Source: Podocnemis expansa (taxonomy: Eukaryota; Chordata; Testudines; Podocnemididae). Taken from it: DNA of 64,000 nt. Positions 33,340-43,203 of this stretch are shown here, one piece after another. Positions within the stretch are counted from its first letter, which is position 1; the number at the start of each line of letters is the position of its first letter. Under the pieces are notes generated by a model that was not told where the DNA came from, made no database searches, and saw only the letters and a list, made by a program, of their open reading frames with translations. Location of the stretch: the NCBI GenBank assembly GCA_007922195.1, contig ML681992.1, positions 42,207,631 through 42,271,630 on the forward strand, in the 5' to 3' direction. The translations under genes and the position numbers were made by a program.

Positions 33340-34511
33340 CAATTATTAAAAAGGAAGCCATAAAAACAAACAAAATCCCTTTAAGTACTCACAACTTTAC
33401 AAGGTTTTAGTGAGATCTACCAATTAAACCTAAAGCCTGCAGAATGAATGTCACCTGAGTTGGTTTAGAGTTATACTTATTTGGAATAGGTATTTCAAAA
33501 CAGCTTCTCAGAGTAAAACATAACACAGTGGTAAACATATTTAGAAGAGCAAAGGATGGCTGGGCCCAAAATGTTTTGATTAAGTATTGGTTTGTAGAAA
33601 TCAAAGTCTTAATACCGCATGTGTTTTAATTTCACATCTGTAATATAAGAAATTCTACTTTGTATTACAACACATCATACAGGTTTAACAACAATAAGGC
33701 TGCAAAGCTAAGTACCCTATAGTTCAAAAATACCAGAATTGAGATAATTTATGCAGCCTTAATTCATTCTTCCTTTGCAAATTTATTTAATTTTCATTAA
33801 CTTCCCTCTCACAGGACCTTTACCTCATTCAGGACAGAAGATTCTATTAGTAAAGATTTTAATTTTCACAGCTCATTGTACATGTCCTGCTAATACAAGG
33901 CATGTTGTACATAATATAGGATTTTTTTAAATGTACAGTGCAATTAAAGCCCTAACATATCAATATGAAAGATATACTGTGTCCAAATAAGAAAAGAAGC
34001 TGTATTTTTGTTCACTTTTTAATCATTAGCTGTGTACTGCACCACAGACATTTCTCAAAATGAATAAACCTAAAAGATAGTAACATCTCATCCAATCCCA
34101 TATGTTTATTTCTTGTAATTAAAACAAGAGAATGTTATCAATTTATATGATGTACCTCATTAGCCCTAAAAGACTATGTTTATCTGGCCAAGATAAAAGC
34201 AAAGTGTTTTATTATTTAGTTGGCAAGATGAGGTAGCAAATTATGAGGTTTCTGCCTAGTGAATGCTGAAAATTATTTTTTACTACTATGGCACTGGGAG
34301 GATCTGTCATGCACTCAATGGCCCCTAATCCTCAGCTCCTAGGATGCCAGGTGGCACTATCTATACTGCAAAAGAAACAATGCCCTTCACTGGCAGGCTA
34401 AACTACTGCATTCAGCTCTTTCTGTAAGAAATTTACCCCATGTGGTGAGACAGTGTAAAACTAATACACCACTTGGGTTCCTGACCAAGCTCCCTTTTAG
34501 AAGCAGAAACA
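33340..34511. other. Unassigned AT-rich DNA
   Basis: No feature recognised. Near 34353 GGCACTATCTATACTGCA weakly resembles a decayed Harbinger left end, but nothing supports it further. Confidence 0.35.
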
Positions 34512-35111
34512 GGGATTATTTCGATACAAGTTGTGTCAAAACAAACTTGTATCGAAATAATGCCTTATTTCGAAATAACTTAGTCCGAATTAACAAAAAG
34601 TTATTTCGAAATAAGGGAAAAGACAGGAAACGAAATAGCATGTTCACAGTGTGAACATGCTATTTTGCTTCCAGAGGGGGCTGCAGGTACCCACGGGCTT
34701 CAGCGTTGCCCAGCGCTGATCCCCGCGGGTGCCTGCAGAGCAGGGCTGCAGGCACCGGTGGGGTTCAGCGCAACCCAACGCTGAACCCCACAGTTGCCTT
34801 CAGCCCTGCTCTGCAGGTGCCGGCCAAGGGACACCCCTCAGCACCCTGGCCAGGGTGCTGAGGGGGGATCCCTTGAAATGTTGTTTCGGAACACCTTGTT
34901 CTGAAACAACATGCATTATTTCGAAACAAGGGTTTTGCAGCAAGGTTGTTTTGCCCCCAAATGGGGTTTAACTTGTTTCGAAACAACACAGTTTTGAAGG
35001 AACTTGTTTCGAACGATGTGTGGAAAGAATGAACTGTCGTGTGAACAGCAGAATTCTTATTTTGAAACAACCTCTGTTGTTTCGAAATAAGAGTGCTATG
35101 TGAACACAGCC
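34512..35111 (+). mobile_element. Harbinger-type element, left end missing or decayed
   Basis: It contains TTATTTCGAAATAA and TTGTTTCGAAACAA palindromes on both sides of a GC-rich core with TGCCTGCAG repeats like those in the 31866 element. The hairpin GAAATAGCATGTTCAC/GTGAACATGCTATTT is at 34632-34666. The right end is GAGTGCTATGTGAACACAGCC. The left terminal repeat is not found. Confidence 0.75.
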
Positions 35112-36430
35112 AATGAGGAGAGAGCTTGGAATTGTGAGAAACCTTGTTTCTTCTTCACATCTCAGGTTTGATGGCTGTCTGTTGTAAGCTGCTGTTCCAT
35201 GAAAATGTCATAAAGTCATTCAATCCCTTCCCTGAGCACAGTAGGAAGGAGGGAATTATGACTGAATCTCAGTTCTGGTCTGCTCCAAGGCCTGGGTAAT
35301 TATTGCCATCTCTCACAGAGTAGACTGTACATTTATAGTCTAGTCTTTTAGTTTTTATTCAGGAAAAAGTGCTATTTATTGCATTGTGCATTTGGCTGAA
35401 TGAAAGTTGAGCAAAAACTACCAACAATCATTTTTTTTATTTGGAAACTTTTGTTCCAAAAAGAATTAACTCTCCATACCAAAGCACCTCCTCATGGCAA
35501 AACCTAGGTCTGTACCCTCTCTGCTCCTCTTCCTCTGGACTTTGGTGGTCTGTGCAGTGACTAAGTGCAGTAACGTGGCCCTCCAACTAAGTCATTAAGA
35601 AAGGCTGACAGTTCCCAGGATATCTAAATCCAAAATGAACAAAACACAAAATCTTGAGTCCAATCTCAAACTGGTCCCAGACCCTTCTCTCCAAGTGGTC
35701 TGCCTTATCATCTGTAACTGAAGCTCCTCTGCCCACCCGCTGTGCTCAGCGTTCACCCTTCCTATGCTCCTTTCCATCTCTCCTGACAGCCCCTCTTTTG
35801 ACATTTTTGGGGGTGCTCACTTTTCCTTCCTGACTAGCCATTCTCAGGCCTTGATAGCCTTCTGGCCCCTCACAACTTTCTGCTCTTATCTCTAGTCAAC
35901 ACTCTCCAGTTGGGTTTCCATTCCCTTAAGTCTAACACCCAGATGTTGTGGGAGAGATTAATGAACAGGACCAAACCATCTAATCAAAAGGGCCTGAACT
36001 CGCTTCTTCTATTGCCATGACCAGAATTTTCTTCTGTTTTGTATTTAAGGCATATGATTAACATTACTGGAGCTTCTGGAAGCTCTATTCAAGGTCAGAC
36101 CCCATTTTATCAGGCACTGAAAGTAGAGCTAAGACCCTCACCAGATAGCTTACATCTGTCAGACAAGTAAATGTTTGAGGTTAGATTCACAAAGGAGCTC
36201 AAGCATTGTGACTACAGAGAGATGCCTCAGAACAGAATGTTAAAAAGACAGCATCAGATGTGGCTCCCCGACTAAGTCAGCTAATGGGAAATGCCTGTAC
36301 AGGGGGTGTGTGTTAAGCCCCATCTCTCTCTTGGAGATGGACACACAAATTCAGGGTACAAGCTCACAATGTGAGAATTCTCAGCTGCAAATATTGTCTT
36401 GCATTGGAAGTTGGGCTTCCCAGCTAACTT
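35112..36430. other. Unassigned DNA
   Basis: No repeat or gene recognised. Confidence 0.35.
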
Positions 36431-36433
36431 CTT

Positions 36434-36557
36434 GCCAGTGGCTAGGGTTCTCACCCATAAAGTAGGAGAGCAGTTCAAGTCTCCTCTTCAGCTGAAGAAG
36501 AGAAAGGATTTGAACAGGATTTTGTCATCTCTCAGGTTGGTACCCTAACCAGTGGCT
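36434..36557. mobile_element. Two tRNA-derived SINE heads in head-to-head inversion
   Basis: The left copy (plus) has CCAGTGGCTAGGGTTCTCAC as box A region and GAGCAGTTCAAGTCTC as box B. The right copy (minus) has CCACTGGTTAGGGTACC and CTGTTCAAATCC. They meet at the palindrome TTCAGCTGAA (36487-36496). Confidence 0.6.
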
Positions 36558-36559
36558 AT

Positions 36560-37150
36560 TGGGATATTCTAACACAGAACTCCCCCAGGCTCTCATGGTG
36601 AAGCTGTTCCAAAGTGGCCAAATCATTTACACCAGAAAACTAGATCCTGATCTCTCACCTATGTGCTCTAACCATCATGCGACAAATTTATTCTCTTTCT
36701 TCTCACCCCCTGCCCATATTTATGAAACCAAATATGTATGTCAGAGGATAACAACAAAAACTCCTCCATTGTCTCATCTGATCCATAGCAGGCTTCTTGG
36801 GTACAGCCTTTTTCCGTTATGTGCTTCCCTCATTGGTTACCTGTAACATACAGTTTATCATGAAATACCTTTCGTTGTATAGCCCTGGTATTTGAAGAGA
36901 ACACCTATTTCAAAGGTACAACAATGCACTATTAAGAAGGACTTCTGGGCAATTCAGTACTGCCAAATGGCATTATGAAAAATATTCATTTAGTAATCTC
37001 TGGTAGATATAGCTTTCTCCTAGACTATAGGCCACTGTGCTGGAATGCTTTTGCCTTTATTTATCAATGGAAAATGCATCTTAATTCTAATTGTTAGTAA
37101 GAGGAAACCTGCTGGTTGTTGTAGGGGGAAAAAAACACTACCTTTTTGAG
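36560..37150. other. Unassigned DNA
   Basis: No feature recognised. Confidence 0.3.
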
Positions 37151-37154
37151 GTCT

Positions 37155-37775
37155 ATAGTCAGTCAGGTCAGATTACTTCAGCAAATTAAACATCACGAAA
37201 TTTAGGCTTGAAATTAGATACAGGTTTCTAACCATCAGAGGACAAAAGTTCTGGAATAGACTTCCAAAGGAAGCTATGGAAGCAAAAAAATATAAGTGCC
37301 TTCAAAACTGAGCTTGATAAGTTTATGGAGGGGTGGTATGATGGAGTGGCCTACTTTGGAAATTGATCTTTGATCTTTTATTACTGGTGGTGGATATGCC
37401 ATTGGCTTAAGAAGGAAGGGTAGATGGGGTGGGTTCTGAGTTATTACAGATAATTCTTTCTTGGGTGACCGGCTGGTGAGACTTGTGCATGTGCTCAGGA
37501 TTTAACTGATTGCCATATTTGGGGTCAGGAAGGAATTTTCCCCTAAGACAGATTGGCTAGGGTTCTGAATGCTTTTCCTCTTCTTTGTAGCGTGGGGCAT
37601 AGCTCATCTACTGGTGAATTCTCTGTATCTTAAAGTCCATAAGACATGATTTGTGGACTTAACTCAGTCATAGTTTGGAGGCTTATTGCTGGAGAGGGTG
37701 GCCTGCATTGTGCAGGAGGTAAGATTAGATGATCATACTGGTCCCTTCTGACCTTAGGTTCTATAAGTCTATACA
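37155..37775 (+). mobile_element. CR1 3' region
   Basis: Plus-strand CR1 from the ORF2 C-terminus (GGAATAGACTTCCAAAGGAAG) through the long 3' UTR (GGTCAGGAAGGAATTTTCCC) to the tail GACCTTAGGTTCTATAAGTC. Confidence 0.8.
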
Positions 37776-37857
37776 TCTAAGCTGTACATATTCAGTGTGG
37801 AACAATATACCAGAAAGTGGTGAGGTTGAGAGAGGTGAGCATCACTGTTTATAATGA

Positions 37858-37902
37858 AAAACAAAGAAGGAGTCCTTAGCCACTGGACTCCTTGCTTTTT
37901 TA
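37858..37902. mobile_element. Minimal Penelope terminal fold-back
   Basis: AACAAAGAAGGAGTCC and GGACTCCTTGCTTTTTT are inverted copies of the outermost Penelope bases around the spacer TTAGCCACT. Confidence 0.6.
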
Positions 37903-38339
37903 GGGACTGAACCCCCTACTTTCTCATCATTTATACCATTACTTTTCCCGTGATGTTGCTCAGTCCTACTGGAAAACGAGCAGCCTTCCCTTGCTTTTAA
38001 CCACAAAAAAAAAAAAAAAATTGAAAAACAAACAATACCATCAAGAAAGCTTCAGGGTAGACCATCCTCAGACTTCCTTTTTTAATTGGAATATAAACTA
38101 TCCTTCTCTCTAGTAGGTTACATTTATTGACTCAGAACATTTGAAAAAATAAATGTTTTAATTTGACCAACATTTATCAAGAGGGGGGATACACATGTGA
38201 CACATAAATGCAAAAGAGTAACTGGAATACTTAAATTAACATCATCCTTTTTGCTAACGTCAGGATCAATCTCTTCCACCTCATCTAACCTGACCATAGG
38301 CAAACTGCTTCTCCCAGTTCAGATCAGCTACTGAATCAC

Positions 38340-38748
38340 CAAATAGCCATACTCAGGCAAATGGATAACAAATCAAAGCTTCAAAGAGGGACAGCAGAAT
38401 TGGAATTCATATGCAGATTTGACACCATCAGCATTGGGCTAAGTAGAGACTATGGGTATTTTCCCATTACAACAGGTGATCTGACCTCAACCTCCCTCTG
38501 TATGCTGTTTTCCACTGTTTGAATCTAAACAGTTGCTTTGCTTTGCTATAAGTCTGGCCTGCTCCTATAACTTACACCTCTCTGCCCTTATTTTCCTTCC
38601 ATTGTGTAAGTTCCCCATCTTCAAGCATCTGACAAAGTGAGATTTTCTCCCACGAAAGCTCATGCAATAAATTAATTAGTCTTTAAAAGGGCCACAGGAC
38701 TCCTTGCTTGTTTTGCTGAATTAGACTAACATGGTTACCCCTTTGGAA
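38340..38748 (+). mobile_element. Penelope-like element 3' end
   Basis: It carries the last part of the GIY-YIG protein (a frame with TAELEFICRFDTISIGLSRD near 38390-38450), then the 3' region and the terminal block with CCCACGAAAGCTCATGCAAT, ending ACTAACATGGTTACCCC. Confidence 0.8.
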
Positions 38749-38988
38749 TCTCCCAAATATCTAACTCCCTGGGGAGTACTCATCACAACCTGTATCTCTT
38801 CTGGAAGATCAAAAGGGCACCTCAAAATCCTGTATTCTTGATGTTAATAACTGCTCCTGCTACAGTTGAATAATTATGCAAAGGGACAAAAAAAAATATT
38901 ATCTTGTGTACTTCCCAGAAGCAGGACCAAAATACAAGACCAAAAAGTAAAACTGCCATTTTCTCCATTATCCAATTTCAAATAACTC

Positions 38989-39189
38989 CTATAAACTATA
39001 CAAAGTATTCGCCACAATGCAGTCTTTAACTGCATTAGATTGACTGGGATGCAATAATTTCCCTGATATTTCCCCCAATCTCTTGGCTACAATGCATGTC
39101 AAAACTTTGTTAACAGTGTTTAAGGTGGCAATAGTCCTCCAGTGCCTCATATCTTCCAAATCCTCTTTTTTTGTCCAAAAACAAAACAA
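38989..39189 (-). pseudogene. L1/Tx1-type reverse transcriptase fingers fragment
   Basis: The 66-residue frame contains KKEDLEDMRHWRTIATLNTV, NKVLTCIVAKRLGEI and LLHPSQSNAVKDCIV. This follows the L1/Tx1 reverse transcriptase order: a K-G-D-L block, NWRPISLLN, the ANRL helix, IHPDQ and GR-I-DN. In this copy Pro of the NWRP motif is Thr and Gly of the later GR motif is changed, so the protein is decayed. No endonuclease or palm motif is in frame. Assignment to Tx1 instead of L1 proper is tentative. Confidence 0.6.
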
Positions 39190-39196
39190 ACACTCC

Positions 39197-39241
39197 CAAT
39201 AAATAAATAAAATAAATAAATAAATAAATAAATAAATAAAA
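39197..39241. repeat. (TAAA)n microsatellite
   Basis: About eleven copies of AAAT/TAAA, nearly perfect. Confidence 0.9.
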
Positions 39242-39811
39242 TGGTCTCATAAAGGAAAGATCTCAGTTTGCATCAAGTCAAGGTATCATTCAAAGCACAA
39301 GAACACCTTAGATGGGGATCCATAATCCTCTAATAAAATTCTGCAGTTGAACATCTATCTCCAAGGAATATTTTTTTCTTCAGTGACAAGATAGTTACAC
39401 AAATCTCCATTTCCTCATTTGGTCTCACAATTTAGAGTTGCTCCTCATTTTCCAATGTTGGAAGACTTGCAAAATTTTTCCAAATCTGCAGCTGTTGGAA
39501 AGGAGTAATGGGTTGTCCTTGAAAGAGGTCATTGCAATATTTTTAAATGACTGTCAACGTTCCAATAGCATCCCAGTGGACCTACCCAGAGCTAGAATCC
39601 AATAATCCCTCAAATCCTATCTCAGTCTCTTTTCTTTATATTCCACAAAGATATCACATGAAGCTGCCCCACCAATTATCCGTAAGCCCTTTGCACGTTT
39701 AGCTGACTCCAGCTTTCTCTTTCAATATTGACACATTTCTTTCTTAACTTCCTCTAAATTTCTTTCTGTGTTCTCCACCTGTAGTTGACTGTGAAGATCT
39801 CTCAAGCAGTT

Positions 39812-40025
39812 ACAAGCAAGGGGTCCTGTGGCACTTAAAGATGAACAAATTTATTTATAGTATGAGCTTTCATGGGAGAAAATCCCACTTCATTAGATGC
39901 TTTGAAGAAGTGGGATTTTCTCCCACAAAAACTCATATGATAAGTAAGTTAGTTTATCTTTAAGTACTACAGGACTCCTTGCTTATTTTGCTGAACTAGA
40001 CTAACACGGCTACCTCTTTGGAACT
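39812..40025. mobile_element. Penelope-like fold-back
   Basis: The left arm 39812-39902 (ACAAGCAAGGGGTCCTGTGG to CACTTCATTAGATGC) is inverted in the right arm 39907-40025 (GAAGTGGGATTTTCTCCCAC to CAGGACTCCTTGC, then the outer end ACTAACACGGCTACC). There is no coding core. Confidence 0.75.
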
Positions 40026-40404
40026 GAAACAGATATGTAATGCTAAATATATCTTTTGAAAGGGTAGCCGTGTCACTCTAGTTCAGAAAAAAGAAACAAG
40101 GAGTCTGGTGGCACTTTTAAAGATAAACACGTATTTACTGCATCAGATTTCATGGGAGAAAGTCTCATTTCGTCAGATGGTTGAAGTTGGAGAACTCACA
40201 GAATGGGAGGAAAAATAAATATGGGGAAGTGTAAGTCATGGGATCAGGTCAGACTGTTGCAGCAAATCAAAGCCGTTGTTTAGATGCAAAGAGTGGAAAA
40301 CAGCATATTAGAGGGAGGTGAGGTAAAAAGAAGGCACAATCACCTATTGTAATAAGATTTTTTTTTCTATTTAGCCTTAAGCTTACAATGTCAAAAACTG
40401 CATA

Positions 40405-40602
40405 TTAATTCCAATTCTGCAGTTTCTTTTTGAAACTTTGATTGGTAATCCATTTGCCTAAGTATGGTATTAACACAGAATTGTCAATGGAGTGAGCAGG
40501 GAGATTGAAATGCTCCTCTATTGGTTTTTGAATGTTGTTACCTCTGATGCCAATTTTTATTTTGTGCAGAGACTGTCCTGTTTGTCCACTGTACAGGGGC
40601 AT
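40405..40602 (-). pseudogene. Penelope GIY-YIG endonuclease fragment
   Basis: The Penelope C-terminal endonuclease nicks target DNA. Here the first motif block (LYSGQTG, where active copies have LYIGQTG) is at the start of the frame, followed by the basic helix and EHFNLPAHSIDN. A later block (SFKKKLQNWN) matches the helix before the ELEFICKFDT motif, which is broken here. The motif's first residues lie on the far side of the hAT insertion, so the frame is cut twice. Confidence 0.7.
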
Positions 40603-41016
40603 CCCTGCCCCCCAAAATTATTTAGGGCACAGCCCTGGACTCACCCTGCTTCCCACCTTTCTGAAACCATGCCCCTCCACCGCATTCTCAGCCCATGCTG
40701 CCAGCAGCCAGCAGCCCCAGCTCTTGGGATGGATGTGGCCCCCAACCCTGCCACCTTGGTCCTAGGCTGGATCCAGGCACTGACCCTTCAGCCACCAGCC
40801 GATGCCTCTGGGTCCCAGGCTAGATCCAGCACCCGCCGGGTCTGATGAACATGACACCAGGTCCCAGGGCAGATCTGGACCATTCTGCAGCTTACAGCCC
40901 CCAGTCATCTCCTGCCAATGTCACTGGCCCCAGTTCTGGGCCAGCTCAGGTCTCAGGGCACTGGTTTGGGCACTCGAGGCTCATGCCCCCTGTGCTCTGC
41001 GTCAGTGATGCCTTTG
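40594..41016. mobile_element. Non-autonomous hAT-type insertion
   Basis: Ends CAGGGGCATCCCTG and CAGTGATGCCTTTG are inverted at 11 of 14 positions. The flanks CCACTGTA (40586-40593) and TCAATGTA (41017-41024) fit an 8-bp duplication with two changes. The body is GC-rich and non-coding. Removing it joins the two halves of the GIY-YIG motif. Confidence 0.65.
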
Positions 41017-42359
41017 TCAATGTATAAGGCGGAGAGGCACTGCTTGTAATCATATGTATATAGATGTCCTGAACAGGAACTTAGGGGGTCACCAGCCTTC
41101 TCTTTGTCAATTCCTGCCATTCTGTCTGGAAGCATAAACCCCTGAATGTTCTCATTCCATTAAGATGGCTTTAACCTTTCTAACTGATGTTGCATTATTG
41201 AGCAACTGAGTATATAGTTTTCACCAACCCCGGCAAAAAGTCACTGCTCCTTACTCTTAGATTTCAACTCAGACCAAGCAATGGTCACAAAACTATAAAC
41301 TCAAAGACTTTAAGGCCAGAAGAGATGGTTGTAATCTTCTAGTCTGACCTCCTGTTCATCATACCCACTCCTGTAGTAGACCCATAGCTTCTGTCTGAAT
41401 TATTGAAGGCCATAATTTAAAACATCAAGTTGCAAATAATCCTTCATTTACTTTAATTTAAACCTGTGAATAGCCCCTGTCTCATGCTATGTAAGAAAGG
41501 TAATCTCTCTCTTCCCCTCCTCTCTGACATCCCCAAAGTCTCTGCCAATCTGACCTGAGGGAAAAATTATTCCTGAGCCCAGATATGACCATGTTGAAGA
41601 GACCCACCAAACCAGACACCTGGGAGAGAATTCTGTATAGTAACTCAGAGCCCCCTCCCCTTCTAGTGTCCCTCATCCAGCTGTAGGGATATACTTGCAA
41701 AAAGAAGATATGCATGTCATACATCATTGTAGGCAATCTCATCATACCACCCACTCTGTAAATTTATCAAACTTAGTCTTGGAACATGCTAGGGTTTTGT
41801 CCCCACTACTTGCCATATAGGGCTGATCCAGAATTTCACTCCCCTGATGGTTAGAAATATTCATCTAATTTCTAGCCTCAACATATGGATGGCCAGTTTG
41901 TATCCCTGTGTTCTTGTGTCAACGTTGGCTTTTAGCTTTAATAACTCTACTTTCCTTGTGATTATCCATGTGATGTTTTACAGGGTGCACTCATATCTCC
42001 CCTCAGACTTCTTTTGATTAGACTGAGCTCTTTAAATCTATTTAAGGTAGGTTCTCCATTCCTCTAATCAGGGTAGTAGCTCTTCTCTGCAACAGTTGCA
42101 GTCTGAATTTACCTTCTTTAAACATGGAAGACCAGAGTTGCTCACAGAATTCCAGATAGATTCTCACCATGCCTTGTACAATAGTAATAATACTTCCTTA
42201 TCTCCACTGGAAATACCTCACCCAATGCATCCCAGGATTGCATGTGCCGTTTTCATAATCACATTACACTGGCAGTTCATAGACATCCTTTGATCATTTA
42301 ACATACCTATGTCTTTTTCCTCCTCTGTTACTTCCAGCTCAGATGTCCCCACATTAATG

Positions 42360-42718
42360 ACATAAAAAATGGCCATACTGAGTCAGAGCAATGGTCTATC
42401 TAGCCCAGTATTTGTCTTCTGACATTGGACATGCCAGATGTTTCAGAAGGAGTAAAAGAGAATAGGGCAATTTAAGGAGTGATCCATCCATTCACAGATT
42501 CTATCAGTCAAAATTTTAGGAACACCCAAACCATAAGGTTCCATTCTGGCCATCTTGGCTAAAAGGTCCATCAATGGCTATCATCCATGAACTTATCTCT
42601 TTTTTTTTTTTTTGAGCCTAGTAATACTTTTTGCCTTTACAACATTCAGTGGCAATGAATTCCACAGATTGACTTTTTGATGTGTGAAGAAATACTCTTG
42701 CACAGCAAAAAATCTTGT
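42360..42718 (-). mobile_element. Second CR1 subfamily fragment inserted in the ancient CR1
   Basis: ATGGCCATACTGAGTCAGAG, CTATCTAGCCCAGTATTTGT and GGCAATGAATTCCACAGATT mark the 3' end of another CR1 subfamily. AAAAAAT flanks both sides, a possible target duplication. A T-run lies at about 42600-42614. Confidence 0.65.
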
Positions 42719-43203
42719 TGATAGTCCCTGAGTGTATGAATTTGCACTCAGCATTATTAAATTTCATCACATTTCTTTACTGCAATTCTCAAGGTCTTTC
42801 TAAATCATCTTGTATGCTTTTCTGATCTTCTGCACTATTGGTAATACCTCATAACTTTGTGTCATCTGCAAATTTTATTAGTACATTTCCACTTTTTTTG
42901 CTAAGGTCATCAATAAAAGTTTTAAATAAGAACATCCCCTATGTTACCTCCCAGTCCAACAGGTCACCTTTCAGTATGATCCTTTGTAGTCTCCCTTTAA
43001 CCAACTCCTTTTCTATCTTTCAATTTTCATATCAGTACCTAATTTCTCCAATTAAATAACAGTTACTCATGTGGAACTGTATCAAATACTTTAATGAAAT
43101 CCAGGTACATTAGATATACTGGATTTCCTTTGTCTAGAAAATTTGTTATGGTCTCAAAAGAAGAGATTGGTTTGGCATAATCTACCTTTTGTATTTTGCC
43201 ATG

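Larger units (their letters stand above)
38880..39790 (-). mobile_element. Tx1/L1-like LINE remnant
   Basis: A minus-strand LINE piece of a different clade from CR1. The clearest part is the frame at 38989-39189. The sequence upstream on the minus strand (to about 39790) gives broken frames that could be the linker between endonuclease and reverse transcriptase. A (TAAA)n run lies between them. Confidence 0.5.
40062..41060 (-). mobile_element. Penelope-like element with GIY-YIG, split by a hAT
   Basis: The minus-strand copy starts at the outer end GGGTAGCCGTGTCACTC and passes the GGATCAGGTCAGACTG block to a GIY-YIG frame (40405-40602) with SGQTGQSLHKIKIGIRG and KPIEEHFNLPAHSI. The preceding residues (SALYI) resume at 41017-41050, beyond the hAT insertion at 40594-41016. 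Confidence 0.75.
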
